NCBI GenBank assembly: GCA_963827725.1
Contig: CAWHBM010000001.1
Coordinates: 1,736,001-1,800,000, forward strand
Length of the DNA stretch: 64,000 bases
Source: VAXT01 sp963827725
GTDB lineage: Bacteria > Actinomycetota > Thermoleophilia > Gaiellales > Gaiellaceae
Reading direction: 5' to 3'
A program made the position numbers and the translations under genes. Under the pieces are notes generated by a model. It worked only from the letters and a program-made list of their open reading frames with translations, ran no database searches and was not told the origin of the DNA. Shown here piece after piece: positions 42,418 through 51,877 of this stretch (its first letter is position 1; every line of letters begins with the position of its first letter).

Positions 42418-43980
42418 GGCCCGGTCGGAAGCTCGTTCTCCTCGAAGCGGCCGCCGCGAGCCGCGAACTCGAGGATCATCCGGTCGGTGATCCACTCCAC
42501 GGGCGCATGGTCGTCCGTCCACGGATCCGAAGCGCGTGAGGCCGATCCGCATGTCACGCGCCAGCAGCTCTGTCAGCGGTCGCAACGGTGCGGGCGCTTG
42601 CGCAAGTCGCCGCTCGAGGAGCCGCTCTCGTCGCAGACTGGTCGAGGCCGATCACGAGCTGGTTGAAACGGAGTGCCTGCCACGTGAGCACCTGCGGGAA
42701 CTCAGCGGCCAGGGTTCCCGAGACGCCGTCCGGCAGCCGATGGTCATCCGGGACGGTCCCGACGTTGAGCAATGATCACGCCGCCGGGAGCGAGCCGAGA
42801 GCGGGCGAGGCTGAAGAACTCCCGGGTCGCGAGGTAGAAGGGCACGTATGGCGGCCGGTACGCATCGGCAAGGATGAGGTCGTACCGGGCGTCGGTTCGA
42901 CGCAGGAACGGACGCGCATCGGCGTCGACGACGTTCAGGCGAGGGTTGTCCTCGAGCCCGAAGTAGCGTCGCCCGACCGCGGAGACGCCCGGGTCGAGCT
43001 CGACCCCGTCGATCTGCGCTTCCGGATAGAAGACGCCGAGGGCCCGCGCCGTCGTGCCACCGGCGTTGCCGAGGATCGCGACGCGGCGCAGCGGACGCCC
43101 GAGCGAGGGAGGGAATCGCCAGGTACGCGTCCCAGACGCCGCCCGTCAGCACCGTGTCCTCCCGCCAGACCGAGTGAACGGCAATCCCTTCGTTCAGATA
43201 GAGGCGGCGCACGCCGTCGACCTCGGTGACGTGGATGAACTGGTAGCGGGACTCCTGCTCGTGGATGAGCCCGGGCTCGGCCCTCACGGCTCCGGGCGGA
43301 ATCGCGAGCAGGGCCGCAAAGACGGCGGCGACGAGGAGCCAGCGGCGGCCGAGCACGGCGGCGCCTGCAAGCGCAACGACCGCGGCAGAGACCAGCAGCG
43401 TCCGTTGGGTGCCGATAATCGGAATCAAGACGAGCGCGGAGAGGAACGTCCCGAGCAGGCTGCCGACCGTCGAGAGCGCGTAGAGCCGGCCGGCGACCTT
43501 GCCCGCGTCCCGCACGTCGTCGATCGCGAGCCTCACCGCGAACGGGGAGACCATCCCGAGCAGGATCACCGGAGGCGCGAACAGCACCAGGACGGCGAAG
43601 AAGGATCCGATCGCCGCGCCGGCCGAGACCTGGTCGAGGCCCTCCACCGACACGTCCAGAAACGGTCCCGCCGCAAACGGAGTTATTGCGATGAAGGCAG
43701 CAGCGGCGAGGACGATGACGCCGAGCAGACGCCGTTCGGGCCGTCGGTCGACCAGTCTGCCTCCGAGCCAGTACCCGAGCGAGAGCGACGCAAGCACGAG
43801 CCCGATCACGTTGGCCCAAACGATCGTGGAGCTGCCGTAGTAGGGCGCGAGCAGCCGCGCCGCGGCGATCTCGGTCGCCAGCGCGCCGGCCCCCGCGCAG
43901 AACACTAGGACGTTCAGCGAGAAGGCGCGACCCTCAGCCGCAGCGCCAGGCGACGGCTCGACGCGAAGAGCTTCAGCCAC
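42414..43980 (-). pseudogene. Membrane-fused spermidine-synthase-like protein with four frameshifts
   Basis: An N-terminal membrane part of several helices (FCAGAGALATEIAAARLLAP, VIGLVLASLSLGYWLGGR and others), then a SAM/decarboxy-SAM fold: VAILGNAGGTTARALGVFYP, QIDGVELDPGVSAVGRRYFG and YDLILADAYRPPYVPFYLATREFF. The conserved parts fall in successive frames. Single extra bases lie near 43107-43113, 42770, 42625 and 42527. Correcting all four gives one protein ending in ...GGRFEENELPTGP at the TGA at 42414, which overlaps the GDPD start. Related membrane-spermidine synthases occur in actinobacteria; substrate unknown. Confidence 0.8.
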
Positions 43981-46677
43981 CGGTGCGACGGATGACGACG
44001 ACCGCGTAATCGTCTTCGGGCTCTCCCGCGAAAGCTCGCGCGTCGGCGACGACGTGCTCCGCGAGACCCTGGGCCGAGAGCTCGCGCCCAGCCGCAAGTG
44101 CTGCATCGAGCCGGTCCTCCCCGTACAGGTCAGCGTCCCGTCGCACCTCGACGAGCCCATCCGTGTACAGACAGAGAGCGGCTCCCGGGGCAAGCGCCGC
44201 GCTGCGCGTCTCATAGGTCTGGCCCGGCTCGACGCCAAGCGCGAGCCCGCGCGCCGCGAGAGCCGTGACCTCCCCGTCCGGGGCGAGGATGCGCGCAGGA
44301 TGATGACCCGCGCTCGCCGCGCACACGTCGCCCGTTCCCGGGTCGACCGTGACGCAGAGCATGGTCACGAGCTTGCCGCTCGCAAGCTCGCCCAGCGCCA
44401 CCTCGTTCACCTGAGCGAGGAGCTCTCCCGGATCCGGGAAGAGCCGCACGAGGGAGCGAAATGCGAACTTTGCGAGCGCCATGTCCGCGGTGGCCTCGAT
44501 CCCGTGACCGCTGGCATCGCCGAGCACGACCGCGAGCTGGCCGTCAGGCAGGGTCAGGAAGTCGTAGACGTCCCCTCCGACCTCGACCCGCGCGGAGGAC
44601 TCGTAGACCGCGCCCACCTCTAGCCCCGCGACCTCCGGCAATCCCCGCGGAAGGAGCGAGCGCTGCATCGTGTCGACGAAGGCCTTCTGCTGGTTGTAGA
44701 GGCGCGCGTTGTCGATCGCGAGAGCCGCCTGGCCGGCGACGAACAGCGCCGTCTCCACCGCTTCCTTGCCGATGCGGCGCTCGGGGTCGAGCGAGACGAC
44801 GGTCAACGTCGCAAGCAGCTCGGCCGGTGTCGCGATCGGGACGACGACGGCGCTCGACCCCTGCTCGAGGAACGGAACGAGCAGCTCGTACGACGAGCCG
44901 AGCCGGCGCGCGCTCCCCGGATCGAGGACGAGCGGCTTTCCCATCCGAAACAGGCGGCGGCCCGGGAGCTTCTCCACGGACTGGTCCTGCGTCACGAGGG
45001 GGCTCAGCGGTTCCTCGAGCCGCGGGTCGGCGACGTAGGTCGCTCGGGACACGAGCAGGTCGCCCCGCTCGTCTTGCATCCGGACGACGGCGGCGTCCGC
45101 GTCGAGGAGCTCGACCGCCGCGCGCGTCACGGCCTTGAGCGTCGCGTCGAGTGAGAGGCTCTGGGCAAACGAGCGCGAGATCTCGTAGAGCGCTCGCAGG
45201 CGCTTGGCGGACTCGCGCTCGGACGCCAGAGCCTCCTCGCGTTCGGAAGCGAGCCGCTCGGTCCGCTCGTGGAGCTGCGCGTTCTGGACGGCAACAGCAA
45301 GCTGGCTGGCAAGCGCGGCGAGGAGAGACGACTCGTTCGCCTGGAGGTCGCGCCCACGAGGGAGGTACGCGGCGAGGAGGCCGATCAGTTCCTCGCGGGC
45401 GACGAGCGGCACGGCGAGCACCGCTTCGATCTGCTCCTCGCCGACGGCCTCCCGCACCGAAGCGAGACGTACGTCGGCCTGTGCGTCTGACACGTGCAGC
45501 GTCCCTTGCGCGCGAAGTGGGCCGAAAGCCAGCTCGAGCAGACGCTCGGCAACGGCGAGCTCCGCGCCGGTGGCTCCGTGCCCCGCCTGGGGTCTCAACC
45601 TTGCCCCCCGGCGCAGGTACACCGCCACGCGTTCCGAGCGGAGCAGGTCTGACACACGTGCGACGGCCGTCTCCAGCGTGTGCGCGAGCGAGAGCTCGGC
45701 GATCGCCTGGCCGACGACTGCCAGCAGCGCCTCAGAGCGCTCGAGCTCGAGCGACGTCGGTCCGGGCACGCTCGCCGGCGCGGAGGGCCTGGGCCGCGCG
45801 GACGGCGAAGGTGGCGAGTCGGTCGAGCTCTTGCGCCGACGGGCTTGCCCCCACTGCGAAGGCAAGCTCCAGGATGCCTTCGGGCGGCTGGCCGAGCGTG
45901 AAGCTCGCGACCGTCCGGTCCTTGCCGTCTCCTTCCAGCTCGAGCCGGACGGGCTCATTCTCGATCAGGGCGCGTCCGGCTCGCTCCAGGCGGCCCTCCA
46001 CGTCGATTGGCCCTGCGGAGGCGAGCAGCTCGAGCGTCCCGTCCGAGCCCGGATACCAGAGGATCGCCGCCTCTGCGCCGGATGCTCCGGCTGCGATCCG
46101 GACGACTTCGTCCGCCGCGCGGGCCCGGTCGAGGCCCGCTGCGAGCGCGTCGCCCGCGAGCGAGAGCGCGCGCGCCAGCGACGCGCCATCCTGAGCGGCG
46201 CCGTTGGCACCGAGGAAAGCACGGAGAACGAGCCCGAGATGTGAGGCAGCGAACCGAGCCGCGACGATCTCCCCAGTCCCGAACGGCCTGCGCGAACGGA
46301 ACAGCTCGAGGCTGCCCAGCGCATTCTCGCCGGCACGGATCGGCAGGAGCAGGACGTCGGACGCCCGCGCGCGCCGCGCCGCCCGGCGAACCGCCTCGGG
46401 CAGCTGACTCCGGGAGCTTCCGTCGGCCGGGAGCTGGGTCAGCGGAAAGCTCGAGCCTGCGAGCTCCGCGACGAGCGCCTCGGAACGCGAGACGACGCTG
46501 CGGGCCTCGAGCATCCCGTTCTCCGGCAGCGACTCGGATGAGCACTGCGTCGGCCCCGGTTGCCTCGGCCACACCCTCTCCCAGTGCGCGCAACGCGTCG
46601 GCGAGGTCATGCTCGTCGGCGGCGCGGCGCCCACCGGCGGCGAGCGCGTCGAGCGCCTGCTCGGAAATGCCCTCCAT
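43973..46677 (-). pseudogene. GAF-GAF-GAF SpoIIE-type phosphatase with two frameshifts
   Basis: Sensor phosphatase: an N-terminal GAF region, two more GAF domains (SLELERSEALLAVVGQAI onward; LDATLKAVTRAAVELLDADAAVV) and a PP2C/SpoIIE domain with GGDVYDFLTLPDGQLAVVLGDASGHG (metal-binding Asp) and LYTDGLVE. The N-terminus starts MEGISEQALDAL at 46677. It passes through three frames, with likely one-base insertions near 46537 and 45760. An alternative reading is two genes, with the second starting at the GTG at 45771, because its first residues are an unbroken helix. I favour one broken gene, since the GAF-end helix continues. Confidence 0.65.
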
Positions 46678-46738
46678 CTCGGGCGAAAAGTACCCCTGAT
46701 CGACTGTCGAGGGCCGGAAGGGGCACTACACTCCCCCT

Positions 46739-46975
46739 ATGGCCCAGCCGGCTCGACGCCCGGAAGTGGTCGACGAGGCACTCGAGCTCGATCCAGCTGC
46801 CGTCCAGCGGGCGTACCAGCTGCATCGGGCGAGGCGCCGCGCCCACCGAAACCACCGTCAAGAGACGAAGCGCGCCAAGCTTCGCTTCTGGTTAGTCCTG
46901 CTCGGCCTCGTAGTCGTGAGCATCTACCTCAGCACCGTCGTCTGGCACCAGATCGAGCGCACGTTCGGTTTGTAG
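46739..46975 (+). CDS. Small single-span membrane protein
   Basis: 78 residues: polar, Arg-rich N-terminal part (RRRAHRNHRQETKRAK) and one C-terminal helix (LRFWLVLLGLVVVSIYLSTVV) with a short tail. TACACT six bases before the ATG suggests a leaderless message. Function unknown. Confidence 0.65.
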   Translation: MAQPARRPEVVDEALELDPAAVQRAYQLHRARRRAHRNHRQETKRAKLRFWLVLLGLVVVSIYLSTVVWHQIERTFGL

Positions 46976-46989
46976 ATACTTCGACCACC

Positions 46990-47481
46990 GTGGAGCCTTC
47001 CGAGCCCTATCCCCCTGAGCCTCCGCCGCCTCCCGCCGCCAGGGAGCGCGAGCGAGACATGCTCCTGACGCTTCCCGGCGGGATCTGGGCCGCGGGCGAA
47101 CGGGTCAGTGCGCTTGCGGGGTTCGTGCTCATGCTTTCGGTGTTCATGGGGTGGTACGCGGGCTCGGAGGAAGGGCCTACGATCGCGGTCCTCGGGTGGC
47201 ACACGGGCGCGATCGGGAAGCTCGTCTTCCTGCTCGGCCTCGCCGTGGTCGTGCTCGTCGTCCTCCGGGAGTTCGGGATCGAGCTGCCGGCAACCGTCCC
47301 GGAAAGTCTCGTCATCATCGTGATCGGCTCGCTGGCGACGATTCTCGTCCTGATTCGCCTGATCTCGGTCCCCGACCGCTTCTTCCCGTTCGACGGTCGC
47401 GGGATCGGAATCTGGATCGCCCTTATCGCGGCGTTGGGGCTGATCGTCGGCGGGCTTCTGCGAGCAGGAGAAGAGCTGTAG
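46990..47481 (+). CDS. Four-helix membrane protein
   Basis: 163 residues: Pro-rich start (PYPPEPPPPPA), then four hydrophobic helices (VSALAGFVLMLSVFMGWYAG, GKLVFLLGLAVVVLVVLREF, ESLVIIVIGSLATILVLIRLI, IGIWIALIAALGLIVGGLL). No catalytic residues. GTG start 46990; its end overlaps the convergent PAP2 gene. Confidence 0.75.
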   Translation: MEPSEPYPPEPPPPPAARERERDMLLTLPGGIWAAGERVSALAGFVLMLSVFMGWYAGSEEGPTIAVLGWHTGAIGKLVFLLGLAVVVLVVLREFGIELPATVPESLVIIVIGSLATILVLIRLISVPDRFFPFDGRGIGIWIALIAALGLIVGGLLRAGEEL

Positions 47482-47839
47482 CGACCGCAAGGCCGAGCAA
47501 CGCTCCCCCGAGCACGTCCAGGGGGTAGTGGACGCCGTTGTAGACGCGCGAGAACGCGATCAGCGCCGCGAGCGCGAAGAGGGGAATCTTCGGCAGCGGA
47601 GTCAGCCACGCGAGCAGGGCCGCGCAGGCGAAGGCAATCGCCGAATGGCCCGAGGGGAAGCTGTCGCTCACGGGCACGTCGACCAGGGCGGGCGGATCGG
47701 GAAACCGATGCGGTGGCCGTTCGCGCCCGATCGCCTGGCGGAGACCGAACGAGAGCCAGCCTGCGAGAAGAATGCCCGCGAGGACGAACGCGAAGATCGA
47801 AAGCCGGCGCCAGTGCACCGCCGCGAGCGCCGCTAGCAA
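47423..47839 (-). CDS. PAP2 superfamily phosphatase, N-terminus not resolved
   Basis: Acid phosphatase / lipid phosphatase. Motifs: RQAIGRERPPHRF, SDSFPSGHSAIAFACA, and SRVYNGVHYPLDVLGG (the phospho-His and acid-base His). At least 35 PAP2-like residues precede the TTG at 47839 in frame (RLERWIVHHRTPWLDEAFVAL), right up to the previous gene's stop, but contain no start codon. A rare start or sequence error is needed. Substrate could be undecaprenyl-PP or phosphatidic acid. Confidence 0.8.
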   Translation of the reverse strand: MLAALAAVHWRRLSIFAFVLAGILLAGWLSFGLRQAIGRERPPHRFPDPPALVDVPVSDSFPSGHSAIAFACAALLAWLTPLPKIPLFALAALIAFSRVYNGVHYPLDVLGGALLGLAVATALLLLAEARRRSAPTPR

Positions 47840-47950
47840 GAGCCAGATCAGGCCCGAGTTGCCGACGTGAGAGAGAGCGACGAAGGCCTCGTCGAGCCAT
47901 GGCGTCCGGTGGTGGACGATCCAACGCTCGAGTCTCGTGTCTGAGGGAAA

Positions 47951-48556
47951 TCAGGCCGGGACGAGCTGCTTGGTCGACTCGATCAGATCCTGCGGATTGA
48001 AGGGCTTGCCGATGAAGCCCTGCGCCCCCCTGGAGGTCGCGGTCTCGAGCGCCTGCTCGTCGACCTTGCCACTGAACATGATCACCGGGATCGCGCCGAC
48101 TCCGTGGCGCTCCTGCACCCGGCGGAGCATCTCCCAGCCGTCGACCTCCGGCATCATCACGTCGAGGAGGATCAGGTCGGGTGACTCGTCCTCGAGCGCC
48201 TTCAACCCCTCGTCCGCGTTCGAGGCCTCACGAACTGCGTAGCCCTCCATCTCGAGGTTCACGCGCACGAACTCGCGCAGGCGGTCGTCGTCGTCGACGA
48301 TCAAGATCAACCGGCGCCCTTCACTCCTGCGCGGAGCGGCGGAGCCGCCTCGTTCGAGGAAGATGTCGAGGTCGCGCCGCCGGTAGCGGCGATGACCGCC
48401 GGGCGTGTAGAAGGCAGGGAGGCGGCCGTTGTCGGACCACTTCCGGATCGTGCTCTGGGCCATCCCGAGGTACTTCGCCGCCTGGCCGAGCGTGAGCCAG
48501 TCCGGCTCGTTTGCAGGCACTGGCATCCGCGCCGTTGCATCTCGCTCATTGGCCAT
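47951..48556 (-). CDS. MerR/excisionase-type HTH fused to a receiver domain
   Basis: 201 residues. N-terminal winged HTH of the excisionase/MerR type (WLTLGQAAKYLGMAQSTIRKWSDNGRLPAFYTPGGHRRYRRRDLDIFL), linker, then a C-terminal receiver (LILIVDDDDRLREFV; phospho-Asp in LILLDVMMPEVDG; Lys in GFIGKPFNP). The usual order is receiver then DNA-binding; this is reversed. No kinase adjacent. Could use the ATG at 48556 or a later one. Confidence 0.88.
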   Translation of the reverse strand: MANERDATARMPVPANEPDWLTLGQAAKYLGMAQSTIRKWSDNGRLPAFYTPGGHRRYRRRDLDIFLERGGSAAPRRSEGRRLILIVDDDDRLREFVRVNLEMEGYAVREASNADEGLKALEDESPDLILLDVMMPEVDGWEMLRRVQERHGVGAIPVIMFSGKVDEQALETATSRGAQGFIGKPFNPQDLIESTKQLVPA

Positions 48557-48607
48557 GGGGAGGAACCTACCTAAAAGTGCTTCTTCCTAAAGTCCGGAAA
48601 GCGAAAC

Positions 48608-48823
48608 TCAGGGAGCCGTGGTGACCGTGACCGTGACCGTCTCGGCGCTCAGCGTGCCGGGCACGAGCGTGCGGACGGACGTCTGGGTGCCGGCCGGCGG
48701 AGAGGAGTCGTCGAGGGCCTGCCCGAGAGCCAGGCCGGCGACGAAGACGATCAGCAGCACGGCGCCGCGAATCGCCCAGGTCCCGAGCCGGCGGCGGCGC
48801 TCCCTCTGTTGTCGCGGCCTCAT
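48608..48823 (-). CDS. Small membrane protein of the ftsB-DUF501 cluster
   Basis: 71 residues: Arg-rich start (RPRQQRERRRRLG), one transmembrane helix (AIRGAVLLIVFVAGLALGQAL) and a Thr/Val-rich outer tail. ATG overlaps the upstream stop (ATGA). Function unknown; the cluster suggests an envelope role. Confidence 0.65.
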   Translation of the reverse strand: MRPRQQRERRRRLGTWAIRGAVLLIVFVAGLALGQALDDSSPPAGTQTSVRTLVPGTLSAETVTVTVTTAP

Positions 48824-49116
48824 GGGGCGTAGTCGACGGCGCCACGGGCGTAGAGGTGGAACGCAGCGTCCTGGACGAGGGCGAGGTGAGGCGCCGCGCC
48901 GAGGACCTCGTAGAGCCAGCGATCCGACTGCTGATAGGCATCGGTCAGCTCGGCGAGCGTGAACGTCTGGCCGACGCGGCGGTTCAGCTCGCCGACGACG
49001 GCGCCTACCTGGGCATGAAGCTGAAGGAAAAGCGCGCGGTCGGCCGAGTAGGACTGGAGCCTGCGGTGGCCCTCATCCCACTGCTGGCGAGCGTGCTCGA
49101 CGGCTACGGCGCTCAT
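48820..49116 (-). CDS. Conserved hypothetical protein downstream of DUF501
   Basis: 98 residues, mostly helical, starting MSAVAVEHARQQWDEGHRRL. No signal peptide. ATG at 49116 overlaps the DUF501 stop (ATGA), so the two are translationally coupled. Family not recognised. Confidence 0.7.
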   Translation of the reverse strand: MSAVAVEHARQQWDEGHRRLQSYSADRALFLQLHAQVGAVVGELNRRVGQTFTLAELTDAYQQSDRWLYEVLGAAPHLALVQDAAFHLYARGAVDYAP

Positions 49117-49640
49117 GTCGGAGCGCCCGATGATACGGCCGGGCCGCGTCCGCTCATGCAACAGGTCCGAGGCCAGAGTGGGTCGATCTCCGCGACGATC
49201 CGCTCGCCGAGCTCGTAGCCCGGGCGCGCCAGCGCGAAAGCGGCGTGGGCGTGCAGGCACTTGAGCTGCTCCGGGTTCCGCGAGCCGCCGATGCCGAGCT
49301 CGAGCGAGGCTCCATCGTCGGGACCCAGCTCTCCAGCGGCGATCTCGGCGCGGACGCGGCGCTGCTCGGTCGTCGCTCCGGCGAGGCTCTCGGCGAGGGC
49401 GGGCTCATCCTGGGCGCTCTTGCTCCAGCGCTCGACTCCGCCCGCTGCCTCGAGCCGCGAGATGGCGGCGACGAGCTGCGGGCACGTGACGTAATAGGTC
49501 GTCGGGAAAGGATCGCCCGACTCGTCGTAGGCGGCCTGCTCGGTCACCGCGGGAGCGCCGAACGGGCAGCGCGTCACGACGCGCCGGAACGCGCGTGGGC
49601 GGCGGCCGAGCTGCCGCTCGACGAGCTCGTGGTCGTCCAT
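49113..49640 (-). CDS. DUF501 family protein
   Basis: 175 residues. The family blocks are VVTRCPFGAPAV, TYYVTCPQLVAAISRLEAAGG and the CLHAHAAFALARPGYELGERI stretch. DUF501 commonly follows ftsB and eno in actinobacteria, matching this locus. The cysteine/histidine set could bind metal. Role unknown. Confidence 0.87.
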   Translation of the reverse strand: MDDHELVERQLGRRPRAFRRVVTRCPFGAPAVTEQAAYDESGDPFPTTYYVTCPQLVAAISRLEAAGGVERWSKSAQDEPALAESLAGATTEQRRVRAEIAAGELGPDDGASLELGIGGSRNPEQLKCLHAHAAFALARPGYELGERIVAEIDPLWPRTCCMSGRGPAVSSGAPT

Positions 49641-49659
49641 GCCGCGATGGTAAACCCAG

Positions 49660-49850
49660 CTTCGCTTCGCTCGCTTTCACGGGGGAACCCCTGGTTCGTC
49701 GCTTCGGTTCCCTCGCTTCACGGGGGAACCCCTGGTTCCCCCGTGCGCCCCCTCCTTGCAGCCGGATTGGTTGGCGAAGGCTCAGTGGGCCGGTGACCGC
49801 GGTCGCGATTCAACCGAGCGTAGTGGGCCTCCCGCCGGGCAAAGCCCGGC
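49660..49850. repeat. Direct repeat and hairpins in the ftsB-DUF501 gap
   Basis: The string TTCACGGGGGAACCCCTGGTTC occurs twice (about 49677-49698 and 49717-49738, given here only by position and core ACGGGGGAACCCC). The second copy extends into a 10-bp hairpin with GTTCCCCCGT (49720-49744). A second perfect hairpin, GCCGGGC-AAA-GCCCGGC, lies at 49834-49850. No gene is seen in 49641-49912. Confidence 0.65.
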
Positions 49851-49912
49851 TCCGGCGGCGTGAGGGTGTCGATCTCCGAGGACGCTTGGTAATCGGGAGG
49901 CGGATGGGGCGC

Positions 49913-50257
49913 CTAGCGTGAGCCCTGCTCGTGCTGGCGGCGCCACGCGTTGATGCCTTTGACGATGAAGAGGCGCTCGCCTGGCTTCACGTAACCGAGG
50001 CGGCGCGCTTCCCGCGTCAGCGCCTCGGGCGTGTCGGAGTCTGCGAGCCGGCGCTCGAGTCGCTGCTTCTGGGCACGGAGCAAGCGCACCTCCTGTGCCC
50101 GGTCAGCCACTGCGTCGCGCGTCGACAGGTAGCTGCGAAGCGGCTGCGAGTAGAGCAACGCAACGAACGCGACCACGCCGACCGCCAGCCAGCGCAGAAG
50201 AAAGCGGCCGCGCGGCAGGCGGCGGCGAGAGCGCTTCCTGGATCCGCGACGCGCCAT
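49913..50257 (-). CDS. FtsB/DivIC-type septum formation initiator
   Basis: 114 residues: basic N-terminus, one transmembrane helix (WLAVGVVAFVALLYS), then a coiled coil (RDAVADRAQEVRLLRAQKQRLERRLA) and the RRLGYVKPGERLFIVK end typical of this family. Part of the divisome core with FtsL/FtsQ. Located next to pyk and eno and upstream of DUF501, as in other actinobacteria. Confidence 0.85.
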   Translation of the reverse strand: MARRGSRKRSRRRLPRGRFLLRWLAVGVVAFVALLYSQPLRSYLSTRDAVADRAQEVRLLRAQKQRLERRLADSDTPEALTREARRLGYVKPGERLFIVKGINAWRRQHEQGSR

Positions 50258-50420
50258 GTCGAGCCGTGTCTTCGCGGGCGAGGTACAGCGTCCTTCGCGG
50301 GGGTCGTGAAACTCGGCGCGCTTTCGTTCCAGAGATGCGCGTTTCTCCCCATTACGATCACGGCGGGGAGGAGGCTGGGTGCGCCTTAGTAAGTGGACCC
50401 CGCCGGGGAGACACGGCCGG

Positions 50421-51851
50421 TTAGGCCACGTCCACCTTGATCACGTTCGTCGTGCCCGGGAGGTTCACCGCGGTGCCTGCGGTGATCACGACCAGGTCTC
50501 CCTCCGTGACGAGCCCGCTGGCGCGCGCCGCTTCCACCGATACCGCCCACAGGTCCTCGACGTCCGCGGCCTGCTTGATCGGCATCGGCGTCACCCCCCA
50601 CTCGATCGCCATCAACCGCAACGCGTATTCGTGGTGCGACATGCCGATGATGGGCCGGCGCGGACGAAGCCGTGCAACCGCGGAGGCCGTGCGGCCCGTG
50701 AAGGTGGGCACCAGGATCGCCGCCGCACCGAGCGACTCGGCCAGATCGCAGGCCGCGTTCGACATCGCCTGACCGACCGTGGGCTCCTCGCTTGCCCCCG
50801 GCAGCTGGTGCCGGTAGTCGAGGCTCGGCTCGATGGCGCGCGCGATCTTGTCCATGTAGGCGACGGTCTCGACCGGGAAATCGCCGCGTGCGGTCTCGCC
50901 CGACAGCATCAGCGCCGAGCTCCCGTCGAGGATTGCGTTGGCGACGTCGCTCGCCTCTGCCCGGGTGGGCTCGACCTGGTGGATCATCGACTCGAGCATC
51001 TGCGTCGCTGTGATCACCGGCTTCGCCCGCTCCAACGAGGCGAGGATGATGCGCTTCTGGACGAGCGGGACCAGCGCGGCGCCGATCTCGACACCGAGGT
51101 CTCCGCGGGCGACCATCACCGCGTCGGTCTCGACGAGAATCGCGTCCAGCGCGTCAACCGCTTCGGACTTCTCGATCTTGGCGATCACGTGAGTGTGCGC
51201 GCCGGCGGCTGTGATCAGCTCGCGGAGGTCGCGGACGTCCGCCGCCGAACGAACAAACGACAGTGCGACGAAGTCGGCGCCGAGATCGAGCGCGAAGTCG
51301 AGGTCGTCCATGTCCTTTCGCGTCAACGAGGGGATCGGCACCGGCACTCCGGGCACGTTCACGCCCTTGTGGGTCTCGACGATCCCGCCGGCGACGACGA
51401 CGCAGCGCGCCCGGCCGCGATCGACGCTCTCGACCCGCAACCTGACGAGCCCGTCGTCGATCAGGATCTCGTGTCCGACAGCGAGCACCTCGCAGACAGC
51501 GGTCGGGCTGACCGGCAGCTCGTCACCGCGTGCCGTGTCCTGTGGCGCGACGACGATCTCGTCGCCCTTCGCGAGTTTGACCGGCTCGGTCAGGTCGCCG
51601 ATCCGCACCTTCGGCCCCTGGAGGTCGGCGATGACCGCGATCGGACGGCCGATCTCCGCCTCGATGTCGCGAACGAGCCTGATGCGCTCCGCGTGCTCCT
51701 CGTGCGTTCCGTGCGAGAAGTTCAGGCGCGCGGCGTTCATCCCGGCTTCCGCGATCGCGAGCAGGGTCTCGCGCGACGATGAGGCAGGGCCGATCGTCGC
51801 GACGATCTTCGTCCGGCGAGGCGTCTCAGCGGAGATGGCCTCAGCGTACAG
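50421..51851 (-). CDS. pyk: Pyruvate kinase, non-standard start
   Basis: Last step of glycolysis: PEP + ADP to pyruvate + ATP. Motifs RRTKIVATIGPAS, NAARLNFSHG, VIADLQGPKVRIG, KIEKSEAV, VARGDLGVEI and ITATQMLESMI, then the C-terminal domain. No ATG, GTG or TTG is in frame between the eno stop and the conserved block. CTG at 51851 or ATC at 51836 are the only candidates; a TACGCT box puts a transcript start close to that ATC. Start uncertain by a few codons. Confidence 0.93.
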   Translation of the reverse strand: MYAEAISAETPRRTKIVATIGPASSSRETLLAIAEAGMNAARLNFSHGTHEEHAERIRLVRDIEAEIGRPIAVIADLQGPKVRIGDLTEPVKLAKGDEIVVAPQDTARGDELPVSPTAVCEVLAVGHEILIDDGLVRLRVESVDRGRARCVVVAGGIVETHKGVNVPGVPVPIPSLTRKDMDDLDFALDLGADFVALSFVRSAADVRDLRELITAAGAHTHVIAKIEKSEAVDALDAILVETDAVMVARGDLGVEIGAALVPLVQKRIILASLERAKPVITATQMLESMIHQVEPTRAEASDVANAILDGSSALMLSGETARGDFPVETVAYMDKIARAIEPSLDYRHQLPGASEEPTVGQAMSNAACDLAESLGAAAILVPTFTGRTASAVARLRPRRPIIGMSHHEYALRLMAIEWGVTPMPIKQAADVEDLWAVSVEAARASGLVTEGDLVVITAGTAVNLPGTTNVIKVDVA

Positions 51852-51877
51852 CGGGGCTCGGGCAGACTTTCGGCCGT

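Noticed and set aside
38940..46540. Programmed frameshifting
   Set aside because: Slippery heptamers with downstream pseudoknots are not seen, and so many sites in unrelated genes make it implausible.
47423..48556. HTH-receiver and PAP2 as one fused gene
   Set aside because: They share a frame but a clean TGA separates them and the receiver domain is complete.
49660..49850. CRISPR array
   Set aside because: Only two direct repeats and unrelated hairpins; no regular spacers or cas genes.
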